A program made the translations under genes and the position numbers. A DNA stretch of 42,267 bases from DATIYF01 sp035517775 (GTDB lineage: Bacteria; Acidobacteriota; Terriglobia; Terriglobales; Acidobacteriaceae), in contig DATIYF010000046.1 of NCBI GenBank assembly GCA_035517775.1, positions 1-42,267 on the forward strand, written 5' to 3'. Below are positions 26,875 through 37,300 of the stretch, piece after piece; positions within the stretch are counted from its first letter, which is position 1, and each line of letters opens with the position of its first letter. A model generated the notes under the pieces. The model saw only the letters and a program-made list of their open reading frames with translations, was not told the DNA's origin and did no database searches.

Positions 26875-27891
26875 CTATGCGGCGTTGCCGTAAGAAATGA
26901 CCGCGATGGCAGCCAGCAAAACGCAGACCCCAATCCAGCAATAGGCCAGGGCGCGGCGGCGGGCGCCCTTCCACTCGCCCGAGACTGCTCCCCAGAACAG
27001 CGCGACCAGAATATCTACCGTCATAAATATTGGCCAGCCGACGATATTTCCCAGCGATCCCATGATGGCGGCGCCAGTGCCGTAGAGCGCGGTTCCGCTG
27101 AACCAGAGAGCTCCCATGGAAATCCCGAGCAGCCAGTTCAGGGCGACGTTGCCTTTGCCGTAGGCGCCCCAGGTGCGGTTTTTGCTCAGAAGATATCCGC
27201 AGTAGAGCAAGTTGGCGAGCGAGCCGGCGCTCACCGTCAGGGCCCAGATGGGGTTCGCCGCCACGCCGGCACTGGCCCCGGCGGCCAGGGCGCGGACGCG
27301 AAGCTCATCTCCAAAGACGAAGCTGAAATTCAGCAGCGAAGAAAAAATGCCGGAGAAGATGCAGATCACCAGCCCCAGCTTGAAGCCGGAATTTCTGGAG
27401 CTGGCTTCTCCGCGGTCGCGCTCGCGGGCAAGGCCGGCAAGCGACAACAGCACCAGGCCGGCAATCATCACGATCGTGCCCGCGATCAGGGCCAGGCCGC
27501 GACGGGCGAGCAGTTGCTCCGGATGCAGGATGATCATGGGAAAGAGCGAGCCGAAGGAGGCGGTCATGCCAAGAATGAGCGAGAAGCCCAAAGCCATGCC
27601 CACCCGGCTGATGCCCAGGCCGAAAAGAGTGGCGCCCGTTCCCCACAGAGCGCCGAACACAACCACTTTCCAGAGTGTGGAAGGCGTGGCCCCGGCATAT
27701 ACCTCACCCAGGTGGGGCACGGTGGCGAGCGTGGTAAGCCAGGGAATCATTACCAGGCCGAACAACGCAAACAGCGACCAGCTGTTTTCCCAAGGCCAGG
27801 CCGAAATTCGTTTCATGGGTGCGGCAAAGCTGCCGTTGAGAATTCCGGCAAGAACCACTACCGCTAAAGCCCAGCCGAGTTGTGCGCTCAT
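26875..27891 (-). CDS. RhaT-family sugar/proton symporter
   Basis: This is a 338-residue integral membrane protein of the L-rhamnose-proton symporter (RhaT) family, part of the drug/metabolite transporter superfamily. About ten hydrophobic helices are visible. Family features are NGSFAAPMKRISAWPWENSW near the N-terminus, GALWGTGATLFGLGISRVGMALG, and later ALWFSGTALYGTGAAIMG and VGWPIFMT. It would bring a 6-deoxysugar such as L-rhamnose or L-fucose across the inner membrane with protons. Its place among mutarotase, lactonase and dehydratase genes supports that. It is divergent from the enolase-superfamily gene. Confidence 0.92.
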   Translation of the reverse strand: MSAQLGWALAVVVLAGILNGSFAAPMKRISAWPWENSWSLFALFGLVMIPWLTTLATVPHLGEVYAGATPSTLWKVVVFGALWGTGATLFGLGISRVGMALGFSLILGMTASFGSLFPMIILHPEQLLARRGLALIAGTIVMIAGLVLLSLAGLARERDRGEASSRNSGFKLGLVICIFSGIFSSLLNFSFVFGDELRVRALAAGASAGVAANPIWALTVSAGSLANLLYCGYLLSKNRTWGAYGKGNVALNWLLGISMGALWFSGTALYGTGAAIMGSLGNIVGWPIFMTVDILVALFWGAVSGEWKGARRRALAYCWIGVCVLLAAIAVISYGNAA

Positions 27892-28023
27892 TCGGTTCTC
27901 CGCAAACGCGCGCCGCGCGCTGGCCCACTCGAGCCAGGCAACGGCGCAAGTGCGAAAAAATGAACTATCGTTGCCTGCGCGTCAAGAAAAATCGGCAAGA
28001 TGCGTGAAAAGAACCGCGCGTCG

Positions 28024-28052
28024 TTGACAGCGATGCGGCCTTTGGTTAGAGT
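28024..28052 (+). promoter_or_regulatory. Sigma70-like promoter for enolase-family gene
   Basis: The consensus -35 TTGACA (28024-28029) is followed after 17 bases by TAGAGT (28047-28052, four of six matches to the -10 consensus). It faces the enolase-superfamily gene 71 bases downstream. Seen by eye; not tested. Confidence 0.45.
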
Positions 28053-28122
28053 CACGAAGTTTTTCTGAAGACCGCCGAGAAGACTCGAGTTTCATATTGT
28101 GGGACCGTTGAGGGAGTGAGCC

Positions 28123-29232
28123 TTGATCATTCAATCCATTGAAATTCGCGCCTGCCGGAATACTCGGGAAGCGATGAGCGACAGCGAGATGCGCGTGGGC
28201 GGAAAGTCGAATTTCGACTTTCTGTTTATCACCATGAAGACCGGCGAAGGGATTGAGGGAAACTCCTTCGGGTTCGCCGGCCGCGGCGCGGAGATGGCGG
28301 GAGGCATTGCCCAATCCGCCTTGAAGCCGTTCTTCCTGGGAAAGGACCCGCTGTTTCGCGAAAAACTCTGGCAGGAATTTCGCACTTATGACCGCTGGTG
28401 GAACCACGTCCCCATTTACTCCTACGGCCCGTTCGATATCTGTCTTTGGGATATTGCCGCAAAAATCGCAGGATTGCCGCTCTATAAGCTGCTCGGCGCC
28501 TGTCGCGAAAAAGTACCGGTGTATGCCAGTTCATTCGTGCTGAAAACGCCGGAGGATTACGCCCGGCAGGCCAAGGAAGTGCAGGCGCGCGGCTGGCATG
28601 CCTATAAGTTGCACCCACCGGGGAACCTCGAGTTTGACCTGGCGGCGTATCGTGCCTGCCGCGAGGCGGTTGGGCCCAGCTTCAAACTCATGGCGGACCC
28701 AGTGGCGGCGTATTCCTACGAAGACGCCTTGCGAGTTGGCCGCGAACTGGAACGCCTGAATTATTACTGGCTGGAAGAACCGCTGTTCGATCTGAACCTT
28801 CATGGCCTGCGGAAGTTGACGGCGAAGCTGGATATTCCGATTTGCGGCACGGAGGTTCTGGCCGGCTCGCACTACTCGACCGCGGAGTGCATTTCTAGCG
28901 GGGTGGTGGATATGGTCCGGACCGATGTTTCCTGGAAGGGCGGCGTGACTCCGGTGATGAAAACAGCCCATCTGGCCGAAGCTTTCGGCGTAGCCTGCGA
29001 GTTGCATACCACGATCTACCATCCCCTCGAGATCGTGAACCTGCACTGTTGCGCGGCGATTCAGAACAGCGAATTCTTCGAGGTGCTCTACCCGCTCTCC
29101 TACATGGAGTTCGGCATGAAGAACCGGATTGAGATTGATGCCCAAGGTTACGCGCACCCGCCCGAGAGCCCTGGCATCGGCGTGGAGTGGGACTACGACT
29201 TTATTGAGAAGTGCACGATCAAAGTCATGTAG
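28123..29232 (+). CDS. Enolase-superfamily sugar-acid dehydratase
   Basis: This is a 369-residue mandelate racemase/muconate lactonising enzyme-family protein, probably a dehydratase of an aldonic acid. After the capping domain (about 1-125) comes the barrel with HAYKLHPPG (catalytic Lys strand), metal ligands in LMADPVAAY, YWLEEPLFD and ICGTEVLAG, and a His in ELHTTIYHP. It is shorter than classical L-fuconate dehydratases (about 430 residues), so the exact substrate is open (L-fuconate, L-rhamnonate or another). The start is TTG at 28123, with GGGAG upstream. A UxaA-type dehydratase elsewhere in the window could do the same step. Confidence 0.88.
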   Translation: MIIQSIEIRACRNTREAMSDSEMRVGGKSNFDFLFITMKTGEGIEGNSFGFAGRGAEMAGGIAQSALKPFFLGKDPLFREKLWQEFRTYDRWWNHVPIYSYGPFDICLWDIAAKIAGLPLYKLLGACREKVPVYASSFVLKTPEDYARQAKEVQARGWHAYKLHPPGNLEFDLAAYRACREAVGPSFKLMADPVAAYSYEDALRVGRELERLNYYWLEEPLFDLNLHGLRKLTAKLDIPICGTEVLAGSHYSTAECISSGVVDMVRTDVSWKGGVTPVMKTAHLAEAFGVACELHTTIYHPLEIVNLHCCAAIQNSEFFEVLYPLSYMEFGMKNRIEIDAQGYAHPPESPGIGVEWDYDFIEKCTIKVM

Positions 29233-29282
29233 GTGGTTCCAGTTTGCACATGGGATTAATTTTGGGCTAGAGTGCGCTGGCA

Positions 29283-31478
29283 ATGCTCAGGGGGATGCTG
29301 CGGCTCGCGATTCTTGTTCTTCCGCTCGCGCATCTCAGCGCCCAGGAAATAGACGCGAACATCACCTGGCAATCGCGGCGATCCTCGACCATTGCCGATC
29401 AGATTGCCGATCCTGCGGAACGCAAGGCTTTCATCGAACTTTCCAGACAGGCTTCGCCCTCATGGATGCTGGAGCGGGCACAGTCGTTCCTCACTCATTT
29501 TCCTCAATCCGCATTTCTCTTCCAGGCCTATGACGTGGCGGCCCGCGCCAGCTTCGATTTGGGAGAGTACGATTCGGGCTTGGCCTGGGCCCGCGAGTCG
29601 CTCGCGCTTCTGCCGGAAAACCCGTTGCTTCTGGTTTCCGTGGCGGACGTGGAGGCGCGCACCCATCAGAATAGCGCCGCCATTTCCGCTGCCCGGGACG
29701 CGCTCGATTACCTGGACCGGTTTACTGCGCCGAGCACGATCTCGCCGCAGCACTGGCCGGAAGTAAAGCGCAAGCTGCAGGCCTCAGCCAATTTTGCCCA
29801 GGGGCGGGCGCTGCTGAATGAGGGGCTCGCGCTTGCGGCGGGGGAGGAGCGCTCGCGCCGGTTGAAGGAAGGCGAAGATGCCCTGCTCCAAGCCCGGCAG
29901 CTGAATCCTTCCGATTCGGAGATTACGTACCTGCTTGGGCTGGCGCAACTCGCGGAGAAAAAAACAATGCCTGCGGCCGCCAGCTTTGCCGCGGTTTACC
30001 GCGTCAATGATTCTCTCTCGGCCAAAGCGCTCGCCGACCTGCAAAGTCTATATCGCACGGCCACGCCTGAACCGCAGGTCTCGTTCGAAAGGTTTCTGCG
30101 GCAAGCAGAAGAGAGCAAGATGGCCCCACCGGCGGAGGCCGGCCACGAAAAATCTCAGGCGCCCGCCCAGGCTTTGCCGGCATACGCCGGTTCGGAATCG
30201 TGCCGGGGCTGCCATCAAGAGATTTACCGCCAATGGTCGCAGACCGGAATGGCAAAGATGCTGCGCCCCTATGCCCCGCAGAACGTGATCGGCGATTTTG
30301 AGAAGGACAACAAGTTCTACACCGGCGAGGAAGATTCCTTCCGCCGCGGCAAGCTCGAGACCGCTCACGCTCAAGGCGGAGAGCTGTTCGCCCGCATGGT
30401 AATCCGCAACGGGCGCCACTATTTTGATATTCGCCCGGCAGACGGCACGTGGCGCACTTATCCCGTGAATTACACCATCGGGTCAAAATTTCAGCAGGCT
30501 TATGCCACCCGGCTGGCCAACGGCGAGATTCACGTTTTTCCCATTCAGTACAGCCGCATTGCGCACCGCTGGATCAACTACTGGAAGATCATTGACGGGC
30601 CGGAAAGCGAGCGCGCCGATCTTGGCTCCTGGCAGAAACTGGACGCTTCCACCAGCTATCAGGCCATTTGCGCCGTCTGCCACACCAGCCAGCTTCGCAA
30701 CCGTAAGAACGGCGGCTTCGACGTGGAGAATGTCGAGTTTCGCGAACCGGGAATTGACTGCGAGATGTGCCACGGCCCCTCCGCGCAGCATGTTGCCGAG
30801 ATGACCATGAACGAGCCCTATCCCAAGCGGGCGCTCGATCCGCCGGTGAATTTCGGTGAACTGCAGAGCCGGGACTTTCTTCGGGTTTGCGCGCAGTGCC
30901 ACATGCAGTCGGCGGTGCGCACGCCGGGGCCGGGCGGGGAACTGAATTATTCGAGTTCAGGAGAATTCTTTCGCACGGACCTGAGCATTCCCTTCGGCGA
31001 ATTCTCGCGCAAGGGCTTTTACAAAGATGGCCGCTTTCGCCAGACCACGTTCATCGTAGAGGCGCTCGAACGCTCGCAGTGTTACCGGAAGGGCAATGTA
31101 ACCTGCGGGACCTGCCATGATCCCCACGGACACGATGCGGCGTCGAATCTCAAATCGCTGAGCTACCCCGATCAGCCGGATCTGATGTGCACCGGCTGCC
31201 ACTCGCAGTTTCAGAGCGCAGCAACCCTGGCCGCGCACACTCATCACGCGGCAGAGTCGCAGGGCAGCCGCTGCGTTTCCTGCCACATGCCGCGCATTAT
31301 GGATTCGGTTCTGTTCGAGGCCCGCACCCATCGCATTGACGACATTCCCAATGCCGCGATGACCGAACGCTTCGGCCAGCGGGAAAGCCCCAACGCCTGC
31401 CTGCTGTGCCACTCGGAAAAAGATGCGCGATGGGTCAAAAAGGAAATGGAGAGATGGAAGTCTTTGCCGCAGGGATGA
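29283..31478 (+). CDS. Octahaem cytochrome c with N-terminal TPR region
   Basis: This is a 731-residue predicted periplasmic or membrane-associated multihaem cytochrome. A signal peptide (about 1-20) precedes a TPR-like helical region (about 50-285). Eight CXXCH haem sites follow from Cys307 to Cys706: CRGCH, CAVCH, CEMCHGP, CAQCH, CGTCHDPHGH, CTGCH, CVSCHMP and CLLCH. Extra His residues (in DPHGH and HTHH) could be distal ligands. The first seven haem motifs match, in order, those of the downstream cytochrome. It overlaps that gene, so both are probably made together. The likely role is electron transfer in extracytoplasmic respiration; the redox partner is unknown. An internal ATG at 29295 is an alternative start. 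Confidence 0.9.
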   Translation: MLRGMLRLAILVLPLAHLSAQEIDANITWQSRRSSTIADQIADPAERKAFIELSRQASPSWMLERAQSFLTHFPQSAFLFQAYDVAARASFDLGEYDSGLAWARESLALLPENPLLLVSVADVEARTHQNSAAISAARDALDYLDRFTAPSTISPQHWPEVKRKLQASANFAQGRALLNEGLALAAGEERSRRLKEGEDALLQARQLNPSDSEITYLLGLAQLAEKKTMPAAASFAAVYRVNDSLSAKALADLQSLYRTATPEPQVSFERFLRQAEESKMAPPAEAGHEKSQAPAQALPAYAGSESCRGCHQEIYRQWSQTGMAKMLRPYAPQNVIGDFEKDNKFYTGEEDSFRRGKLETAHAQGGELFARMVIRNGRHYFDIRPADGTWRTYPVNYTIGSKFQQAYATRLANGEIHVFPIQYSRIAHRWINYWKIIDGPESERADLGSWQKLDASTSYQAICAVCHTSQLRNRKNGGFDVENVEFREPGIDCEMCHGPSAQHVAEMTMNEPYPKRALDPPVNFGELQSRDFLRVCAQCHMQSAVRTPGPGGELNYSSSGEFFRTDLSIPFGEFSRKGFYKDGRFRQTTFIVEALERSQCYRKGNVTCGTCHDPHGHDAASNLKSLSYPDQPDLMCTGCHSQFQSAATLAAHTHHAAESQGSRCVSCHMPRIMDSVLFEARTHRIDDIPNAAMTERFGQRESPNACLLCHSEKDARWVKKEMERWKSLPQG

Positions 31479-33223
31479 GGAAGATCACAGGGGGAGCTGC
31501 GACGGCCGCGGGTGTGATCACCGCGCTGCTCGCGCTCTGCATCGGGCTCCGCTGCGTGCAGCCATCTGCCGCGGTTCTTGCCGACTCAGGCTACGCCGGC
31601 TCGCCGGCCTGCGCCAAATGTCACCCCAGCATCTACGAATCGTTTTCGCGAACTGATATGGGGCGCTCCATGTCGGCGATCACTCCCGCCGTGCTCGGCC
31701 CTCTTCCCACCTCGGCCGAGGTCCTCGAGTCGCAATTTGACCGGCACTTTTCGCTGGCCGCAACCGGTGGCAAGCTCTACCAGAGCGAATATCAGGCGAC
31801 GCCGGATGGAAAGGAGATTTTCCGTTCCACTCACCAGATCGAATGGCTGATTGGCGCTGGAGCGAACGGAATCGGCGCCATTGTCCGGCGCGGCGATTTT
31901 CTTTTCGAAGCGCCGCTATCTTTCTACACCAAGGCGGACCGCTGGGGCCTCTCCCCCGGCTACGAGTTCGGCGACTACGGCTTCGACCGCCCCATTCTTC
32001 CCGGTTGCATCGCCTGTCACAGTGGAGAGCCGCGTCCGGTGGAGGGCGGGAACGGCAAATTTGAACAACCGCCATTTGCCGAAGTTGCTATTGGATGCGA
32101 GAACTGCCACGGGCCGGGGCAAACCCACATCGCAGAGATGGAAATGGGTTCCGCCGAGGCTGGCGGCGCGGCCATTACGAACCCGGCCAAGCTCTCGCCC
32201 TGGCTGGCGGATAACATCTGCATGTCATGCCACCAGGCCGGCGATGCCCGCGTGCTCAGACCGGGCAAGCAGTACCGCGACTTCCACCCAGGCGAGGAAC
32301 TGGATAATACCGTCGGCATTTTTCTGGTTCCGTTCGGTCCCGAGTCTGCCCCCAAAGACGACCTGCTCGAACACTATCTCTCCATGCGGCTGAGCAAGTG
32401 TTATCGCGCCAGCGCCGGAAAGCTGGCTTGCATCAACTGCCACGACCCTCACGTTCAGCCCACGCCGCAGGAGGCCCCCGCCTACTTTCGCAACAAGTGC
32501 CTGACCTGCCACACGGAGAAAAGCTGCGCGCTTCCCGTGAGCTTGCGCCAGCATCAGATGCCGCCCGATGACTGCGCCGGCTGCCACATGCCCAAGCGCG
32601 AGGTCAAAGTGATCTCGCACTCTGTGCTGACCAACCATCGCATCCTCGCGGAGGCGGAGGAGCCCTTTCCCGATGCCGCTTTTCACATGACCACGCCACA
32701 GCTGCCCGATCTCGTGCATCTCAGCGCGAACCCCGCCGCCCGCCAGGCCCCATCGCCGTTGACGCTGCTGCAGGCTTACGGCCAGGTCATGCTTTCGCAC
32801 CCCAGCTATCGCGAGCGTTACTGGGCCGTGGCCCAGCAGCTACAGGCGACTCAGCCTGACAATGTCTTCGTGCAGCAGGCGTTGGCCGACCGGGCGCTGC
32901 AGAGCAAAAATTCCGAACAGGCGGTGCGATACCTTGAGGGCGCAGTTCACCAGGGCTCAACCAGCCCGGCGGATTTCGAGCAGCTCGCCCGCCTGTTGAT
33001 TGCAGGAAATCAGGCCTCCCAGGCAGTCACCGTTCTGCGGCAGGGAATGACCGTGGCGCCTTACGATGCGGAGCTGTACCGCCTGGGCGTGAGGGCTTAT
33101 CTCTTGATGAATCAGAAAAAAGCAGCCTGTGACCTGGCCGGCAGGGCCATGGAGAATTTTCCGCAAGACGGTGGCATACGCCGCGTGTTGAATGAATGCA
33201 ACCAGGTTCCGCCGGCACCTTAG
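31454..33223 (+). CDS. Heptahaem cytochrome c with C-terminal TPR region
   Basis: This is a 589-residue multihaem cytochrome. A hydrophobic N-terminal segment (about 15-40) acts as signal or anchor. Seven CXXCH sites run from Cys53 to Cys374: CAKCH, CIACH, CENCHGP, CMSCH, CINCHDPH, CLTCH and CAGCHMP. TPR-like helices occupy about 440-585. The haem order matches the first seven of the upstream octahaem protein, but here TPR follows instead of precedes. The start at 31454 has AAGGA nine bases upstream and overlaps the previous gene by 25 bp; 31475 is the alternative and would give an ATGA overlap. Its stop overlaps that of the convergent IclR gene. Function is inferred to be electron transfer with its neighbour. 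Confidence 0.88.
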   Translation: MEVFAAGMRKITGGAATAAGVITALLALCIGLRCVQPSAAVLADSGYAGSPACAKCHPSIYESFSRTDMGRSMSAITPAVLGPLPTSAEVLESQFDRHFSLAATGGKLYQSEYQATPDGKEIFRSTHQIEWLIGAGANGIGAIVRRGDFLFEAPLSFYTKADRWGLSPGYEFGDYGFDRPILPGCIACHSGEPRPVEGGNGKFEQPPFAEVAIGCENCHGPGQTHIAEMEMGSAEAGGAAITNPAKLSPWLADNICMSCHQAGDARVLRPGKQYRDFHPGEELDNTVGIFLVPFGPESAPKDDLLEHYLSMRLSKCYRASAGKLACINCHDPHVQPTPQEAPAYFRNKCLTCHTEKSCALPVSLRQHQMPPDDCAGCHMPKREVKVISHSVLTNHRILAEAEEPFPDAAFHMTTPQLPDLVHLSANPAARQAPSPLTLLQAYGQVMLSHPSYRERYWAVAQQLQATQPDNVFVQQALADRALQSKNSEQAVRYLEGAVHQGSTSPADFEQLARLLIAGNQASQAVTVLRQGMTVAPYDAELYRLGVRAYLLMNQKKAACDLAGRAMENFPQDGGIRRVLNECNQVPPAP

Positions 33224-34050
33224 CCGCGGACCAGGGGAACGTTTTCCACCGGCCGGGAATCGTGAGATGAAACCTTGTGAGGGCCAAACCCCATGTCGGC
33301 GGAAATTGCCTGGGCCGCCGCCGCCACCGCGTTGGCCAACGCGGGCACCTGGCCCGGACTCACCCGCGTTACAGGCCCGGAAACACTGATGGCTGCGACC
33401 GCTTCTCCGCCGGCATTCAGAATTGGCGCGCTGACGCAGCGCGCCCCCATGACTGCCTCTTCGTCATCCACGGCATAGCCGTGGTGGCGAATCTTCTCCA
33501 TTTCCTGGCGGAACTGCACCATGTTCATGATGGTCCTGGGGGTCGCCGGCTGAAACACAATCGCGCCCAGCGTGCCCTCGCGCTGCTCGGCGGGAAGAAA
33601 TGCCGATAACGACTTGCCCAGCGCCGTGGAATGCAGCGGGCGGCGTGTGCCGATACGCGAGGAGAGCCGAAACTCGTGCGGGCTCTCGATTACGTCAACA
33701 TACAGCACCGTGCCCTGGTCGAGCACCGCAAGATTCACCGTCTCCTGGGTGGACTTCCACAATTCCCAGAGCACCGGTCGGGCCACCACCTGCAAGGTAG
33801 CGCGCGGGTTCACCCGCGCGGTCATTTGCGCCAGGCGAGGACCAATCAAGTAAGCCCCCGCCTCGGTGCAAATCAAATAGCCTTCGCGCTCCAGATGCTT
33901 CACGAAGCGATGTGCGGTGCTCTTGTGAATGCCGGTGGTATCGCAGATGGCCTTCAGGCTCAGACCGGAAGAGGAATTCTGCAGCGCCTCCAGAATTCGT
34001 AGCACCTTCGAAATCACGCCCACGGGCGCGGATTTGGCTACGCGCGGCAT
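33220..34050 (-). CDS. IclR-family transcriptional regulator
   Basis: This is a 276-residue IclR-type repressor or activator. The winged helix (about 10-75) reads VLRILEALQNSSSG, then AICDTTGIHKSTAHRFVKHL and EREGYLI. The effector-binding domain (about 85-255) has VNLAVLDQGTVLYVDVIES, RRPLHSTALGKSLSAFL and GARCVSAPILNAGGEAVAAISVSGP. It is divergent from the TonB-dependent receptor gene, and two palindromes lie in the shared 297-bp gap, so it likely controls that receptor and possibly the sugar pathway. It is unlike the first IclR protein apart from family features. Confidence 0.93.
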   Translation of the reverse strand: MPRVAKSAPVGVISKVLRILEALQNSSSGLSLKAICDTTGIHKSTAHRFVKHLEREGYLICTEAGAYLIGPRLAQMTARVNPRATLQVVARPVLWELWKSTQETVNLAVLDQGTVLYVDVIESPHEFRLSSRIGTRRPLHSTALGKSLSAFLPAEQREGTLGAIVFQPATPRTIMNMVQFRQEMEKIRHHGYAVDDEEAVMGARCVSAPILNAGGEAVAAISVSGPVTRVSPGQVPALANAVAAAAQAISADMGFGPHKVSSHDSRPVENVPLVRG

Positions 34051-34076
34051 AAACAGGTTGCGGGCAATCGTATCAG

Positions 34077-34101
34077 TTTAGTTTCAAATTGCAAAACTAA
34101 A
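34077..34101. promoter_or_regulatory. Candidate IclR operator 1
   Basis: A perfect 8-bp inverted repeat (TTTAGTTT, 9-base spacer, AAACTAAA) starts 27 bases upstream of the IclR start codon. The long arms and AT-richness in a GC-rich genome make an operator plausible, most simply for autoregulation. Confidence 0.5.
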
Positions 34102-34132
34102 TCGACCAATGAAACCGATTATCGGCAGCTTG

Positions 34133-34147
34133 TTTCACAGTATGAAA
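34133..34147. promoter_or_regulatory. Candidate IclR operator 2
   Basis: A 5-bp inverted repeat TTTCA, 5-base spacer CAGTA, TGAAA lies 29 bases upstream of the receptor's promoter-like -35. A TGAAAC (34110-34115) also pairs with GTTTCA (34132-34137). The GAAA/TTTC arms resemble half-sites used by KdgR-type IclR regulators; this is by analogy only. Confidence 0.4.
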
Positions 34148-34175
34148 TCAGATTCGATTAGCTGAAAATTTTGAA

Positions 34176-34205
34176 TTGACAACGCTTCCGCAGCAATGCT
34201 AAACA
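34176..34205 (+). promoter_or_regulatory. Promoter-like element before TonB receptor
   Basis: TTGACA at 34176-34181 is followed after 18 bases by TAAACA (34200-34205), preceded by TGC, which gives an extended -10. It faces the receptor gene at 34348 and leaves a leader of roughly 140 bases. Confidence 0.4.
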
Positions 34206-34347
34206 ACGTGCCCATTGGCGTGGGGAATCTCGCCAGGTCTTCTCTGCAGTCGCGTTGGTTCGTGACGCAAGTCCAAATGTGCGGATTGAAATTGCGCAGC
34301 CGTAACGCAAGGCGACAGCAATGAATGCTGTCCGAGGAGGGTTTGCG

Positions 34348-37300
34348 ATGAGACGCTGCTTTTCCGTAACGAGCGAGAGATCGAGTCTGTTGGTTGCCAT
34401 CCTGGTCGCCCTTGCGACCTGCCTGCTTCTGCCGAATTCAGCCGCGGCGCAGGCCACGGCCGCCATCAACGGCACCGTTCGCGATCAGGGCGGAGCGGTG
34501 ATCGCCGATGCCACCGTCGTGCTTCACAATCGCGACACCAACCTGAACCGGACCGTCACCACCAACAGCGTCGGCGTTTATGTCATCCCCGACATTCAGC
34601 CCGGCAACTACGATCTGCGCGTCACGCGCACCGGCTTCAGCCCGGCGGTGAAGTCCGGCATCGCATTGCTGGTTAACCAGACCGCGACTTTCGATTTCAC
34701 CATGCAAACCGGCACCGTCAACGAAGTGGTTTCGGTGCAGGCCAACGCGGTCACGCTTGAAACCTCGACCGCGGAACTGGGCGAGGCGATTGTTCAGAAG
34801 CAAGTCAACGATCTGCCCCTGAACGGACGCAACTTCACCCAGATGCTGAACCTCACCCCCGGAGTCAGCACGGTCAACGTGGCGCAAAACTCCGCTACCA
34901 GTGGCGGCGTGTGGTCGAATCCCATCGGCACGTTTTCTTACCCCTCGGTGAATGGCCAGACCAACCGCAGCAATCTTTTCCTGCTCGACGGCGTCAACAA
35001 CCAGGGATCCTTTGGCAGCACTTATGCCGTGCCGCCGATCGTAGATGACATTTCTGAATTTAAGGTGCAGTCACACAACGACGACGCCTCCTTCGGTGGC
35101 GTGCTGGGCGGCGTGGTCAACGTGGTCACCAAGTCCGGGACCTCCAGCTTCCATGGCGCGGCCTGGGAGTTTCTGCGCAACACTTCTCTCGATGCGCGCA
35201 ACCCTTTTCTCGCCAACGTCACCCCTTTCCAACAGAACCAGTTCGGAGCCTCCTTTGGCGGCCCGCTCTGGATTCCGGGCGAGCACGAGAAGAAGACGTT
35301 CTTCTATTTGAGCTACGAAGGTTTTCGCAATCACACCGCCGCCTCAAACTTCTACAACACGCCCACGACCGATCAACTCGGCGGCGATCTGACTGGCATT
35401 GGGGCACAGATTTATAATCCGTGGAGTAGTCAGCCTTTCATGTGCGACGGGTCCGGCAACCCTTTGCCGGCGACTAACAACATTCAACCCGCGGGTACGC
35501 CCTGCAATAAGATTCCCGCAAACATGATTGACCAGAGTATGGTCAGCTACGCACAAACTCTGTTCCCTGCACCCAACCTCACTGGCAATCCGAACTTCAA
35601 CGGCCTGGACACGTCCAAGGTCATCACGCGCCAAGATGAAGGCAATGCGCGTTTGGACCATCGCTTTACCGACCATGACAGCGTGTGGGCGCGTTACACC
35701 AGCTTTCGCCAGCCAGTGACCGGGTCCGGAGGTTTTCTGGGCCTGATTCACGCTCAGACCACCAACGGGTACAACCTGGCAGCCAGCTACACCCGGTCCT
35801 TTTCGAGCTCCTCGGTGATGGAGTTGCACTTTGGCCGAACCGACGTGAACATTGACCAAGGCTCGACCTTCACCGGTGCGCCTTCCAGCTTTGGGCCGCA
35901 AATCTTCTCGCCAAACTTTGCTGGCAACTTCCGCGGCGGAGTCAGCATGATTCCGGAGGTCGTCATCCAGGGGTATATCGGGAACCCTAATCCCAGTGCC
36001 CACGGCGCCGCCCAGGTAGATGACACGAAGGTCTCCGACATCTGGGAGTGGGGCGGAGAATTTACCAAGAACGTCGGCCGCCATACTTTCCGCGCCGGCG
36101 CCGATTTCGCCAGTAACAACTCCAACGCGCTCTATTTGAATTCCAATGTTCTCTTTACTGCAGCGAATACCGCCGCCCTGGATGGCACGGGTGGAAATGC
36201 GCTGGCGTCGTTCCTGCTGGGCGTGCCCAACGAAGCGGCGCGACGAAATGTCATTGAAACCGAACACGGTGGCTGGGTGAACGGCTTCTATGCCATGGAC
36301 CAGTGGAAGGTCACCAGCAAGTTGAGCGTCAATCTCGGTGTACGCTACGACTTCACCCTGGTGCCGGTCTATGGCGACAACGCCGATGCCAATAACTTCG
36401 TCGGCGACATGGACTTCCGTGACGGAACTTACATTCTGGCCCGCAATGCTCCCTCCTGCGACCAGACCAACGCCGCGCCCTGTATTCCCGGCGGGAACCT
36501 GCCCGATCACGTTCTGGTGACTCCGCTCGGCGGAGGCGCGATCTATCACAACGACTTCAGCAACATCCAGCCACGGCTGGGAGTTGCCTACCAGATTTTC
36601 CCCAACACGGTAATCCGTGCGGGCTACGGACGTTTCTACGACAACTGGGCAGCTATCACCCAGACCGGTCAGAATTACGAAGGAACCTGGCCCAGTCTCG
36701 ATCAGTTAGGGGCCAGCAACCTTAACGCTGTAACGCAGGGCCCGCCAAGCGCCACTGCCGAAGACCCGCTGGGCCTGGGCACCGCACAGCCGCTTCCGCC
36801 GGCGACTCCGTTTACTCAGTCAACCTGGTTTGCCGACCCCTATCTCAAGCGGCCCTATTCCGATCAATGGAACTTCGGCATTCAGCAACAGGTCACCTCA
36901 AACACCGTGCTCACGGCCAACTACGTTGGCTCGGTGGGCCGCAAGCTTGACGTTGGCGGCGCTTACAACGTGGCCATGGTTCCTGGCGGCAACGACAGTT
37001 GCCCGGTTTCCACCCCCAATTGCGGCGCGCCATTCCCCTACATTGGCGCCACCGCTTACGACCGCAGCGTGGGCAAAGCCAGTTATAACGCTCTGCAAGT
37101 CTCAATGAATGGCCGCCAGATCCATGGCCTCACCTACCTGATCTCCTATACCTGGTCCAAGAGTCTCGACCTCGGTTGCACCGGCTGGTACGGAGTCGAG
37201 GGCTGTTCCATCCAGAACCCTTACGATCTGCAAGCCGATAAGGGACCTTCGGCCACCGATCTGCCGCACATCTTTTCCGCCGCCTGGGTCTATGCCCTGC

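Noticed and set aside
35344..36549. 401-codon antisense frame inside the second TonB receptor gene
   Set aside because: Same reason: full overlap with a clear receptor gene, low-complexity Val/Gly/Arg-rich translation and no domain.
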